Shown: positions 1-7,484 of the stretch, one piece after another
Position numbering within the stretch: position 1 is the first letter of the stretch
Layout: each line of letters begins with the position of its first letter
Origin: Chloroflexota bacterium
Lineage (GTDB): Bacteria > Chloroflexota > Chloroflexia > QHBQ01 > JADMIH01
Direction of reading: 5' to 3'
DNA length: 10,139 nt
Assembly: GCA_015478675.1 (NCBI GenBank)
Contig: JADMIH010000143.1
Coordinates: 1-10,139, forward strand
Made by a program: the position numbers and the translations under genes
The notes under the pieces: generated by a model
What the model saw: the letters and a program-made list of their open reading frames with translations, nothing else
Databases searched by the model: none
What the model was told of the DNA's origin: nothing

Positions 1-4
1 TAGG

Positions 5-111
5 GGCTGTGTTGCAACAATCACTCCGGATCAGCCTTCGCTACTATATATGGCTTTTGCCAACATTGACGTACTACATATGGCACCTGCTATAGTTGTT
101 GCAACAGAGCC
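5..111. mobile_element. MITE-like element with IS6-type inverted ends
   Basis: The left end (5-20) and the reverse complement of the right end (96-111) read GGCT-S-TGTTGCAACAA and match at 15 of 16 positions. Each contains the self-complementary core TGTTGCAACA (10-19 and 97-106). From memory, IS6-family ends start with GGCTCTGTTGCAAA or close variants, so the first 13 bases of the right end fit well. The 75 bp between the ends hold a further short dyad (ACTATA at 43-48, TATAGT at 91-96) and no transposase. I infer a non-autonomous element or a deletion remnant of an IS6-like sequence. The 8-bp target duplication typical of the family cannot be tested because only 4 bases precede the left end. 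A plain hairpin-forming intergenic repeat is the alternative. Confidence 0.5.
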
Positions 112-195
112 TTCCTATTTGACATCCATCAATCTTCTGGGCTTCCTCACGCATCCCCTTCATCTCACGTGGCCGCTAAAGTCCGCCGCTTTTGA

Positions 196-227
196 TTCAT
201 TATCTCTTCATCTTGCCCTGTTACCAT
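196..227 (+). promoter_or_regulatory. Putative two-repeat response-regulator promoter of uppP
   Basis: TTCATT (196-201) and TTCATC (207-212) are direct repeats exactly 11 bp apart. A 9-bp gap then leads to TACCAT (222-227), a weak -10-like hexamer. The layout equals that of the three better sites at 7878-7920, 7967-8009 and 9905-9947, but the third hexamer position (185-190) does not match. The -10 end lies 77 bp before the uppP ATG, close to the 80 and 71 bp seen at two of the other sites. Taken alone this would be weak; its shared spacing is what supports it. Confidence 0.4.
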
Positions 228-303
228 ACTTGTACAACCTGGACCGCGCAGCACATCGCGCTCGGCCCGGCCGAACAGCTAATCACGTCAACAGGAGAAC
301 GTA

Positions 304-1203
304 ATGCAACAGGTGGTCACCACAGCCACGGTGCGACTTGCACGCCGCCATTTCAGAGTAACCCTTGCACTTGCTGTTCTTGGCATACTGGGAGCTATCG
401 TGCTGACCTTCCTGCTCCCGATGTCCTACCGGGTGCCGGTGACGTTGGGGGTAGTGCAGGGTCTGAGTGAGTTCCTGCCTATCTCTTCCTCAGCACACCT
501 CATCATCGTGCCTAGGCTCCTCGGCTGGCCCGACCCCGGCCTTGCCTTTGACGTGGCGCTACATGTGGGCACCCTGCTGGCCGTTCTCGGCTACTTCTGG
601 CGCGACTGGCTGCGCTTTCTGCGTAGTGCTTATCATCCCTCGACCGCAGATGGTCGCCTCTTTTGGTGCCTGGTGCTGGCTACTCTGCCAGGGGGTTTGG
701 TGGGTATCGCGCTGGATAAGCTCGCTGAAGAGCAGCTGCGCTCCCTGCTGCTGATAGCCGCAACTTCCGCCACTCTGGGCGTGCTCCTGTGGCTCGCCGA
801 TCGCTATGCGCCACCCCGGAAGGAGTTGGACCAGGTATCATGGACCGATGCCCTGCTCGTGGGCGCGGCGCAGGCCCTCGCTATCGTACCTGGCGTCTCC
901 CGCTCAGGCATCACTATCTGCGTGGCTCGGGCGAGGGAAATGACGAGAGAGACAGCAGCTCGCTTCTCTTTTCTGCTCTCCACGCCCATAATCGCGGGGG
1001 CCGCTATCTTCAAGCTGCGCGACCTTCAACTGCGCGATCTGTCAGGACCTTTCTTCGCGGGCGTACTATCCGCCGCGCTGGCGGGCGCGCTTACCATTGG
1101 TTTGCTCTTGCGCTACTTGCAGCGCTCAGGCTTCGGCATATTCGCAGCCTACCGGTTGGCGCTCGCCGTAGGGCTGGTTCTCTTCGTCCTGCTGCATGGA
1201 TAA
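304..1203 (+). CDS. uppP: Undecaprenyl-diphosphatase (UppP/BacA)
   Basis: This membrane enzyme removes one phosphate from undecaprenyl pyrophosphate, regenerating the lipid carrier used for peptidoglycan and other envelope polymers; overproduction is known to give bacitracin resistance. The 299-residue product carries both family signatures: Q52-G-L-S-E56 followed by FLPISSSAH (57-65), and PGVSRSG (196-202) with the conserved Arg200. FDVALHVGT (82-90) and the hydrophobic C-terminal segment also fit. SSSAH replaces the commoner SSSGH. The protein is about 30-40 residues longer than usual because of an N-terminal extension with an extra membrane segment (about 19-39). An internal ATG at 421 would give a standard length, but only the ATG at 304 has a clear ribosome site (AGGAG at 293-297, 6 bp away). 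It stands alone, 129 bp before the lipoprotein, and probably has its own promoter at 196-227. Confidence 0.93.
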   Translation: MQQVVTTATVRLARRHFRVTLALAVLGILGAIVLTFLLPMSYRVPVTLGVVQGLSEFLPISSSAHLIIVPRLLGWPDPGLAFDVALHVGTLLAVLGYFWRDWLRFLRSAYHPSTADGRLFWCLVLATLPGGLVGIALDKLAEEQLRSLLLIAATSATLGVLLWLADRYAPPRKELDQVSWTDALLVGAAQALAIVPGVSRSGITICVARAREMTRETAARFSFLLSTPIIAGAAIFKLRDLQLRDLSGPFFAGVLSAALAGALTIGLLLRYLQRSGFGIFAAYRLALAVGLVLFVLLHG

Positions 1204-1208
1204 GATGA

Positions 1209-1249
1209 GTTCAGCGCATGCATGCACGTACCGACCACATGTACTGAAC
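1209..1249. repeat. Imperfect inverted repeat after uppP
   Basis: GTTCAGCGCATG (1209-1220) and CATGTACTGAAC (1238-1249) pair at 10 of 12 positions around a 17-base centre. The dyad begins 6 bases after the uppP stop and lacks a downstream T tract, so it is a poor intrinsic terminator. It could be an mRNA 3'-end hairpin or an operator for the following lipoprotein gene. No convincing -35/-10 pair was found in the rest of this gap (1204-1332). Confidence 0.3.
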
Positions 1250-1332
1250 AAACAAGATGAACGACCTGCACGGCAACAGATATGACAACAGGTACATGGA
1301 TTACTACAGCTACTTATCGAATGGAGAAAGAT

Positions 1333-2052
1333 ATGAACATGAAACGACTGCCGGCTATATCGCTCCTGGCCATCACCGTCGCAATTGCCCTGGCCGCGTG
1401 CGACACCGGCCCCACGGCACCGGCCAGCCGAAACTTGCCTACACCGACCACTTCGCAGAGCAGTAAAAGCACTGCGGCCACGGCGGGCACAGGAGGGCCT
1501 ACACCCTCGGCAACGATATCGAACTCAACAACTTCGGCCACCCCTGAGCAGCCTGTTGCCCCTGAGCAGAACCCGGTGGGCGACATCCCGGACACTCAGG
1601 CGTTCGTGAAATATAGCTCGGCGGTGGGGGCTTACGAGCTTGACGCGCCTGAAGGCTGGGCGCGTACCGAGAATAGACCTAACGTTAGCTTCATAGATAA
1701 GCTGGATGGGGTGATGGTCAACGTCACCGACGCGACATCGCCCCCGACCGTTGATAGCGCTCGCGCAAACGAAGTAGCCGCTCTACAGAAATCTGGGCGG
1801 GCAGTGCAGATCACAAGTGTGAAGGCGGTAACTCTTCCCGGTGGTCCAGCGATCCTGGTCGACTATACCTCAAACTCCGAGCCGAACCCCGTCACGGGCA
1901 AGCAGGTGCGCCTGGAAAACAACGCGTACCTGCTCTTTAAGGCAGATAGTAGCGGTCAGGGAAAGCTGGCTACCATCACTTTGTGGGCTCCGGTGGGCGC
2001 GGACAACGTGGACCAGTGGCAGCGCATGTCTCAAAGCTTCAGGTGGCGCTAA
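1333..2052 (+). CDS. Lipoprotein with Ser/Thr/Pro linker and PsbP-like C-terminal domain
   Basis: The 239-residue product starts with a lipoprotein signal: basic MNMKR, a hydrophobic run (6-22) and the lipobox L-A-A-C with Cys23 as the lipidated residue. Residues 24-90 are a low-complexity linker rich in Ser, Thr, Pro and Ala, typical of surface lipoproteins. The C-terminal part (about 91-239) contains YELDAPEGWAR, then alternating beta-strand-like stretches and a final QSFRWR, a pattern resembling PsbP/Mog1-fold (DUF1795-like) lipoproteins. That assignment is by eye and moderate. The start at 1333 is chosen because GGAG (1323-1326) lies 6 bp upstream; ATG at 1321 would include that site and ATG at 1339 is also possible. 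It precedes the ABC transport cluster by 197 bp and may be its extracytoplasmic partner, but this is inferred only from position. Confidence 0.8.
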   Translation: MNMKRLPAISLLAITVAIALAACDTGPTAPASRNLPTPTTSQSSKSTAATAGTGGPTPSATISNSTTSATPEQPVAPEQNPVGDIPDTQAFVKYSSAVGAYELDAPEGWARTENRPNVSFIDKLDGVMVNVTDATSPPTVDSARANEVAALQKSGRAVQITSVKAVTLPGGPAILVDYTSNSEPNPVTGKQVRLENNAYLLFKADSSGQGKLATITLWAPVGADNVDQWQRMSQSFRWR

Positions 2053-2249
2053 TTGCACCCCGGACACCCATAACATTGATAAAGCATCTATAACCACGAT
2101 AACAGCCTGTGGACCCAACGACGTCGGAACCAGTCGTGAATAGCCCCAGTAACAGATCCAGCAGCTTAAGCAGCAACCACACCGAGATGTCATACCTCGA
2201 AAGGACCATAGGATTGAAAACGATTAGCACACTTGATGGAGAAGCCACA

Positions 2250-2921
2250 ATGGCTGGTAAGAAAGTTCTCCAGGCATTCGACCTTTATCGCTTTTACCAC
2301 GCAGGCGAAGACGAAACGCTGGCGCTACGCGGTGTAAGCATGCACGTGGACGAGGGAGAGATAGTGGCGGTCATGGGGCCGTCCGGCAGCGGTAAGTCAA
2401 CGCTTCTTGCCTGCCTGTCGGGCCTCGATGAGCCGGACGGCGGCCACGTGGAAGTGCTGGGACGTCGCCTGACGCGGCGCTCTGAACCCGAGCGTGCCGC
2501 CATGCGGGCCGCCAACATCGGCGTCCTGCTCCAATCCGGCAACCTGTTTGACCACCTCACGGTGGAAGAGAACATCCTGCTGCAGATGAACCTGGCGCAC
2601 AAGCTCGACCGTCGCAGGCTCGAGGGGCTGCTGGATCTTGTGGATCTGGTGGAGCGCTGCCATGCGAAGCCATCACAACTTTCGGGCGGGGAGGCCGCGC
2701 GTGCGGGGCTGGCCGTGGCCCTTGCCGCCTCGCCCAAAGTGCTCCTGGCCGACGAGCCTACGGGCGAGGTAGACGCGGCCACCGAAGAACACCTGCTACT
2801 GATATTCGAGGCTCGACGTAAGGCAGGTGACGCCACGCTTATCGCTACTCACAGCGACGCGCTCGCGGCCCGGGCTGACCGGATCGTGCGCCTCAAGGAC
2901 GGGAGGGTCACCAATGATTAA
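2250..2921 (+). CDS. ABC transporter ATP-binding protein, MacB/LolD type (first ATPase)
   Basis: This 223-residue protein is one of two nucleotide-binding subunits for the permease at 3671. Motifs in order: Walker A GPSGSGKS (43-50), Q-loop Gln95, signature LSGGE (144-148), Walker B VLLADEP (164-170) with catalytic Glu169, and switch His201. The sequence after the signature is EAARAGLAVALA, not the usual QQRVAIARAL, so it has diverged at the helix contacting the partner ATPase; catalytic residues are intact. The start at 2250 has GGAG at 2238-2241, 8 bp away; an upstream in-frame GTG at 2109 would add 47 residues of low-complexity, non-ABC sequence and lacks a good ribosome site. The end overlaps the next gene by 8 bp, implying translational coupling. 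Confidence 0.93.
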   Translation: MAGKKVLQAFDLYRFYHAGEDETLALRGVSMHVDEGEIVAVMGPSGSGKSTLLACLSGLDEPDGGHVEVLGRRLTRRSEPERAAMRAANIGVLLQSGNLFDHLTVEENILLQMNLAHKLDRRRLEGLLDLVDLVERCHAKPSQLSGGEAARAGLAVALAASPKVLLADEPTGEVDAATEEHLLLIFEARRKAGDATLIATHSDALAARADRIVRLKDGRVTND

Positions 2922-3669
2922 GACTGACGGGACGGCGCGCATTGACAATGGTGCTACAACCACTGCAATGATTGATGCATCTGGCGCGGCAGGCGTGGCG
3001 GAAATCGGATTGGGCGCTCTAGTGCAAGCCCACAATGCGGGCCGAGTATATAAATGGGGAGATACGACGGCAGTGGCGCTCTCCTCCGCTACCTGTGTGG
3101 TCAGGCCTGGGGATCGCATTGCGCTCATCGGCCCCTCAGGTAGCGGCAAGTCCACGCTGCTGCATCTCATGGGCGGGCTGGACACTCCTACCTCCGGCAC
3201 CCTGGAGTGGCCCTTGCTTGGCGCGCGGGACACGTTGCGCCCTTCGCAGGTGGCCCTGGTTTTCCAGATGCCAAGCCTCTTGGCCCCCCTCACCGCTGTC
3301 GAGAACGTAGAGCTACCCCTCCTGTTGGGAGGAGCTAGCGAAAAGGAAGCGCGCACGGCGGCGCTGGATGCCCTCGGTCGAATAGAGCTTGAAGAGATAG
3401 CCGATAAACTACCTGAGGAGTTATCGGGCGGCCAGGCGCAGCGAGTGGCTGTGGCTCGCGCCCTGGCATACAAGCCGAAACTTATCCTGGCTGACGAGCC
3501 TACAGGCCAGCTCGACCACGCTACCGCCGGGCACCTGTTCGATGTGTGGCTGGGGGCGCTCGAGGGTACGGACACCGCACTCGTGGTGGCGACCCACGAT
3601 CTGTTGGTAGCAAATCGCATGCACGTCTCATGGCATATGCAGCATGGAACGTTGGAGGTAAATAACTAA
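2914..3669 (+). CDS. ABC transporter ATP-binding protein, MacB/LolD type (second ATPase)
   Basis: This is the second nucleotide-binding subunit, 251 residues, with a non-ABC N-terminal extension of about 35 residues. Motifs: Walker A GPSGSGKS (73-80), Q-loop Gln118, full signature LSGGQ (170-174) followed by AQRVAVARAL, Walker B LILADEP (190-196) with catalytic Glu195, and switch His228. The ATG at 2914 is preceded by GGGAGG (2901-2906) inside the end of the previous gene and overlaps it by 8 bp. The reading frame stays open upstream to 2827, but that part overlaps the first ATPase. The two ATPases differ clearly in sequence, so a heterodimer working on one fused permease is likely. The permease starts 2 bp after this gene ends. 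Confidence 0.92.
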   Translation: MIKTDGTARIDNGATTTAMIDASGAAGVAEIGLGALVQAHNAGRVYKWGDTTAVALSSATCVVRPGDRIALIGPSGSGKSTLLHLMGGLDTPTSGTLEWPLLGARDTLRPSQVALVFQMPSLLAPLTAVENVELPLLLGGASEKEARTAALDALGRIELEEIADKLPEELSGGQAQRVAVARALAYKPKLILADEPTGQLDHATAGHLFDVWLGALEGTDTALVVATHDLLVANRMHVSWHMQHGTLEVNN

Positions 3670-3670
3670 A

Positions 3671-6337
3671 ATGCTTACCCTACTTTGGCTGAAAGGACTG
3701 CTCTCCCGCCGTTCTGGCCGCCTGCTCGGAGCGATATTGGGCGTCGCCGTGACCGTGGCCCTCCTCACATCTCTGGGGGCGTTCATCGCCTCAAGCTCCT
3801 CCTCCATGACCAGGAGGGCGGTGGCATCCGTGCCGGTAGACTGGCAGGTGCAACTCTCCCCTGGCGCTGACCCGACCCTGGTGGTCGATGCGCTGAGCAA
3901 GAGCACCCGCTACACGGCGCTGGAGCAGGTAGGTTACGCCGACTCCTCCGGTTTTTCCGCAAACACGGGCGGTACGGTCCAGACTACAGGCCCTGGCAAG
4001 GTATTGGGTATAGGTGAGGGGTACAAGACCAACTTCTCCGCAGAATTGCGCGCCCTCATAGGCTCGCTCAATACCAATGACGGCGCACTGGTGGCCCAGC
4101 AGACCGCCGCCAATCTGCACGTAACGGTGGGCGACACCGTCACCATCGGTCGTCTGGGCCTGCCCCCAGCAACTGTAAAGGTAGCAGGTGTGGTGGACCT
4201 GCCTTTTGCCGACTCCCTTTTCCAGGCTGTGGGGATGCCACCCGGAACAGCCCCACAGGCACCACCCGACAACGTGCTCATCTTGCCTGCAGGCGTATGG
4301 CACGGGCTGTTCGACCAGCAAGCGGCGGTTCGTCCCGACTCGGTTCACACGCAATTGCATGTGCGCCTGGCTAATACCCTTCCGTCCAACCCCGGCTCCG
4401 CCTACGCGGCGGTGCAGTCGATGGCGCGCAACCTGGAAGCGCGCATCGCGGGCAGTGGCGTTGTGGGAGACAACCTGTCCGCCCGGCTCGATGGAGCGCG
4501 CCAGGATGCCCTGTATGCGCAGGTACTCTTCCTCTTCCTGGGGTTACCGGGTGCGGTGTTGGCGATATTGCTCACCCTGGCTGTGGCCGCATCGGGCGCG
4601 GAGCGCCGTCGTCGGGAGCAGGCACTACTGCGTGTGCGGGGCGCGTCCACCGGGCAGATTCTGCGACTTGAGAGCTTAGAGGCTGTTGTCTCGGGCCTGG
4701 GTGGAGTAGCGCTGGGCCTTGGTTTCGCTCTCGTGGTGAGCCAGTTGCTCAGTATAGAGGCGGGGATCTTCGGCAGGGAGGCTCTCCCCTGGACTGCAAC
4801 TTCGGTGCTCCTCGGTCTGCTTCTTGCGGCTTTCGCGGTGCTATATCCCGCCTGGGTGCAGGCGCGCCGCTCTACTGTGGCAGCTGCTCGTGCGACCGTG
4901 GGCCGGGAACGCAAGCCCCTGTGGCAAGTCGTCTACCTCGATTTGATATTGCTGGCAGTCTCAGCTATCGCCATGTGGCAGACAGCAAGCACCGGCTACC
5001 AGGTGGTGCTCGCCCCCGAGGGAGTACCCCAGTCGTCGGTGGCTTACGAGACCTTCATAGCGCCCGTCTTCCTGTGGCTCGGGGTGGGCCTGCTGACGAT
5101 GCGCTTGTGGGGCGGCATCCTGGGGCGGGGACGGCGCGCGGTGACCGCGAGTTTGCGCCCCCTCAGCGGAAGATTGTCGGGAGTGGTGGCGGCATCACTC
5201 GGCAGGCAGCGCTCGCTCGTAGTTAGGGGTCTGGTGCTAGTGGCGCTGGCCTTCTCCTTCGCCACGTCCACCGCCGTCTTCAATACTACCTATAACGCCC
5301 AGTCCCGTGTGGACGCCGAGCTCACAAATGGTGCTGACGTGACAATCATCGGCTCGACCACATCGCCTCCGAGCAGCAAGCTGGCACAACTGAGTGCGCT
5401 GCCGGGTGTGGCGGGCATAACTGCCATGCAGCACCGCTTTGCTTATGTGGGCAACGACCTGCAGGACCTGTACGGCATAGACCCGGCGCACATCGGTGAG
5501 GCCACCAACATGTCCAACGCCTTCTTTGCAGGGGGCGATGCGCGCTCCACCTTGGCTGCACTTGCAGCCCACCGCGATGGGGTGCTGGTCTCCGAGGAGA
5601 CAGTCAAGGACTTTCAACTGAACCCGGGCGACCAAATAAACTTGCGGCTGCAAAATGCCTCCGACAACCAGTACCACGTTGTGACGTTCCACCTGGTGGG
5701 GGTGGTGCGCGAGTTCCCGACAGCGCCCAAAGACTCGTTCCTTATCACCAACTCCAGCTACATCGCCGAGCAGACGGGCATAGGGGCCGCCGAGATCGTG
5801 TTGATGCGCACACAGGGCAACCCTGGCGACCTGGCTGCCAGTGTACACCCGATCATCGCGCAACTGCCGCAAGCGCAGGTGAACGACATCGGCTCGACCC
5901 AGCGCGTGATCAGTTCCAGCCTGACCGCCGTTGACCTGCGTGGCCTGACCACGCTGGAACTGGCCTTCGCTGTATTGATGCTCGCGGGAGCGACGGGCCT
6001 GGTGCTTGCCCTGGGACTAGCTGAGCGGCGGCGCACTTTCTCAATCCTGACCGCGCTTGGGGCAAAGAGCAGCCAGCTTGGGGCATTCCTGTGGAGCGAG
6101 GGGTTGCTGATACTGGTCGGAGGCGCGGTCATGGGAGTATTGCTCGGCTTCGGGGTGGCGCAGATGCTGGTGAAGATACTAACCGGTGTGTTCGACCCGC
6201 CGCCTGAGGCGATGTCGGTGCCGTGGCTGTATTTGGTGCTCCTGGGGGTGGCGGGTGTTACCTCTACGGTGGCTGCGGTCACCGGGGCGCTCCTCGCGTC
6301 ACGTCGCGCCGTGGTAGAATCTCTGCGGGATATCTAA
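3671..6337 (+). CDS. ABC transporter permease, fused double FtsX/MacB type
   Basis: The 888-residue membrane subunit has ten predicted hydrophobic segments: about 17-40, 284-308, 335-365, 374-396, 418-438, 460-478, 516-538, 760-784, 810-835 and 850-877. Two large extracytoplasmic regions (about 41-283 and 540-757) follow the first segment of each half, as in MacB/LolC/LolE proteins, so this looks like two four-helix FtsX-type permeases fused through two linker helices. Post-helix motifs AERRRREQALLRVRGAS (310-326) and AERRRTFSILTALGAKS (784-800) mark equivalent points in the two halves and are where coupling to the ATPases is expected. GGAGG lies about 12 bp before the ATG, and the preceding ATPase ends 2 bp upstream. 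The role is export or envelope remodelling in the type VII (mechanotransmission) class; the substrate is unknown. Its last 60 or so codons recur as a broken copy at 7485-7656. Confidence 0.92.
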   Translation: MLTLLWLKGLLSRRSGRLLGAILGVAVTVALLTSLGAFIASSSSSMTRRAVASVPVDWQVQLSPGADPTLVVDALSKSTRYTALEQVGYADSSGFSANTGGTVQTTGPGKVLGIGEGYKTNFSAELRALIGSLNTNDGALVAQQTAANLHVTVGDTVTIGRLGLPPATVKVAGVVDLPFADSLFQAVGMPPGTAPQAPPDNVLILPAGVWHGLFDQQAAVRPDSVHTQLHVRLANTLPSNPGSAYAAVQSMARNLEARIAGSGVVGDNLSARLDGARQDALYAQVLFLFLGLPGAVLAILLTLAVAASGAERRRREQALLRVRGASTGQILRLESLEAVVSGLGGVALGLGFALVVSQLLSIEAGIFGREALPWTATSVLLGLLLAAFAVLYPAWVQARRSTVAAARATVGRERKPLWQVVYLDLILLAVSAIAMWQTASTGYQVVLAPEGVPQSSVAYETFIAPVFLWLGVGLLTMRLWGGILGRGRRAVTASLRPLSGRLSGVVAASLGRQRSLVVRGLVLVALAFSFATSTAVFNTTYNAQSRVDAELTNGADVTIIGSTTSPPSSKLAQLSALPGVAGITAMQHRFAYVGNDLQDLYGIDPAHIGEATNMSNAFFAGGDARSTLAALAAHRDGVLVSEETVKDFQLNPGDQINLRLQNASDNQYHVVTFHLVGVVREFPTAPKDSFLITNSSYIAEQTGIGAAEIVLMRTQGNPGDLAASVHPIIAQLPQAQVNDIGSTQRVISSSLTAVDLRGLTTLELAFAVLMLAGATGLVLALGLAERRRTFSILTALGAKSSQLGAFLWSEGLLILVGGAVMGVLLGFGVAQMLVKILTGVFDPPPEAMSVPWLYLVLLGVAGVTSTVAAVTGALLASRRAVVESLRDI

Positions 6338-6365
6338 ATGCGACACGTTTTAAGAGTTCCTCGGT

Positions 6366-6389
6366 ATGGTGCTAATAATCGGGCACCAT
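6366..6389 (+). terminator. Short hairpin after the ABC permease
   Basis: ATGGTGC (6366-6372) and GCACCAT (6383-6389) pair perfectly around a 10-base loop, 28 bp after the permease stop. No T tract follows, so intrinsic termination is uncertain; it may simply stabilise the 3' end of the transport mRNA. Confidence 0.35.
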
Positions 6390-6601
6390 CCATGCTTATC
6401 TGAGACTGAAGAAGCCAGCCACGAGGGATACAGGCTTACCTCGCCTGCTGGCGGACACGCAAACTAATGAAAATATGGAAGCGGGCGTAGAAGAGCTATT
6501 AGGCGAATAAACGAGGGAAGCAGGGGAAGGGATGACCGCCTCCCTTGCTTATTCCCGAAGTCGTCACCTGAACATGTGCAAGTGAGAGGGGGTAGCGAAC
6601 A
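6390..6601 (+). other. Intergenic stretch before the DinB-like gene, with a GA-rich hairpin
   Basis: The stretch holds no gene I can support. AAGCAGGGGA (6518-6527) pairs with TCCCTTGCTT (6541-6550) apart from one G-T wobble, and GGG (6515-6517) can extend to CCC (6554-6556) past a 3-base bulge. The ribosome site of the next gene, GAGAGGGGGT (6585-6592), is at the right end. The 11-bp hexamer promoter pattern seen elsewhere in the window is absent, and I see no clear -35/-10 pair. Confidence 0.35.
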
Positions 6602-7348
6602 GTGAATGCGGCCACTACCGCGAGAATGAACGAGCAACGCCGCCAGTGGGCTCAACGACAGCAGCAGTTCCGCCGTTTGTTGGCAACAAAGGGGCAAGAC
6701 AACGCGGCCATAAGTCTCTTCCTTAAGCAGCATGCGGTGGTGCACTCGGCTGCTATGTCGCGATCCGGTGAATGGTCGTTCCAGGACGACGTTCTTGCTG
6801 GCCTATCCGATGATCAACTTCGATTCCGACCTGTGAAGGGAGCAGATCCCCCAGGCAATTCCATAATTTGGATTATCTGGCATATAGCCAGGATCGAAGA
6901 CGCAACAATGAACATTCTGGTCGCGGGACGCTCGCAGGTCTTGAGTGAAGATATGTGGCTGGGCCGGTTCGGGTTAGAACGCACAGACGTCGGCACCGGT
7001 ATGGCTGATGCTGAAGTTAGCGAGTTGAGCGAGCATCTGGCAATGGAACCATTAAGAGCGTACCGCATCGCGGTGGGCCGCAGGACACGTGAGATAGTGA
7101 CGGCGCTCCGTCCAGGCGAGCTGGCGGATAAGATTGATCCAGACAGGGTACGGATACTTATGGAGCAAGGAGCGCTGGCTGGGGCTGCATACGGGCTTGC
7201 TCAAGCGTGGGCTAGGAGGAGAAAAGAGGGCATGCTGACGATGCCCGCTACACGGCACAGCTTTACTCACCTCAACGAAGCCAGGTCAGTACGAGAAAAG
7301 TTGCTACGTATGCATCCCTCACCCACTGCTGGGTCTCCCGCCCGGTAA
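6602..7348 (+). CDS. DinB-like four-helix metal-binding protein
   Basis: The 248-residue product resembles the DinB/YfiT-type superfamily, soluble four-helix bundles with a metal site of three histidines that often act as thiol transferases (bacillithiol or similar) or remain uncharacterised. Supporting signs are SIIWIIWHIARIEDATMN (87-104), with candidate ligand His94, and RHSFTHLNE (218-226), giving the HxxxH pair His219 and His223. The first 50 residues are Gln/Arg-rich and poorly related to the family core, which appears to start near residue 52. The GTG start is chosen for the ribosome site GAGAGGGGGT at 6585-6592; ATG at 6626 (residue 9) is an alternative. The gene is 264 bp from the permease and probably transcribed separately, with a strong hairpin 70 bp downstream. 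Enzymatic function cannot be stated from sequence. Confidence 0.78.
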   Translation: MNAATTARMNEQRRQWAQRQQQFRRLLATKGQDNAAISLFLKQHAVVHSAAMSRSGEWSFQDDVLAGLSDDQLRFRPVKGADPPGNSIIWIIWHIARIEDATMNILVAGRSQVLSEDMWLGRFGLERTDVGTGMADAEVSELSEHLAMEPLRAYRIAVGRRTREIVTALRPGELADKIDPDRVRILMEQGALAGAAYGLAQAWARRRKEGMLTMPATRHSFTHLNEARSVREKLLRMHPSPTAGSPAR

Positions 7349-7418
7349 TTTGCCGAGAGTTGTATCGGTGGCCCCATGCAAGAAACACAACTGCTACTCG
7401 TCGCCTTAGTCAAAAGGT

Positions 7419-7450
7419 GGGCCGCCCCAGACTGAGACCTGGGGCGGCTC
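7419..7450 (+). terminator. Strong GC hairpin, possible terminator of the DinB-like gene
   Basis: GCCGCCCCAG (7421-7430) and CTGGGGCGGC (7439-7448) form a perfect 10-bp stem with an 8-base loop. A G-T wobble and a G-C pair extend it to 12 bp. It lies about 70 bp after the DinB-like stop. The following bases (TCTTGTGCATT) are only moderately T-rich, so it fits an imperfect intrinsic terminator on the + strand. It could also mark a boundary of the rearranged segment that starts about 35 bp further on. Confidence 0.5.
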
Positions 7451-7484
7451 TTGTGCATTAGTTTGTGGGTGGCCAGCTTTCCGG

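Noticed and set aside
262..274. Palindrome TCGGCCCGGCCGA in the uppP leader
   Set aside because: It is a perfect dyad around one base, so it cannot form a hairpin without losing pairs, and such GC palindromes arise easily in this composition.
2053..2083. TTGCAC and GATAAA as a sigma-70 type promoter for the ATPase genes
   Set aside because: Spacing would be 19 bp and both hexamers are poor; nothing else in 2053-2249 supports it. A lone GTCATA at 2189-2194 has no 11-bp partner.
2109..2249. Extended N-terminus of the first ATPase from a GTG at 2109
   Set aside because: The added 47 residues are Ser/Asn-rich and unlike ABC proteins, no ribosome site precedes the GTG, and ATG 2250 has GGAG at a good distance.
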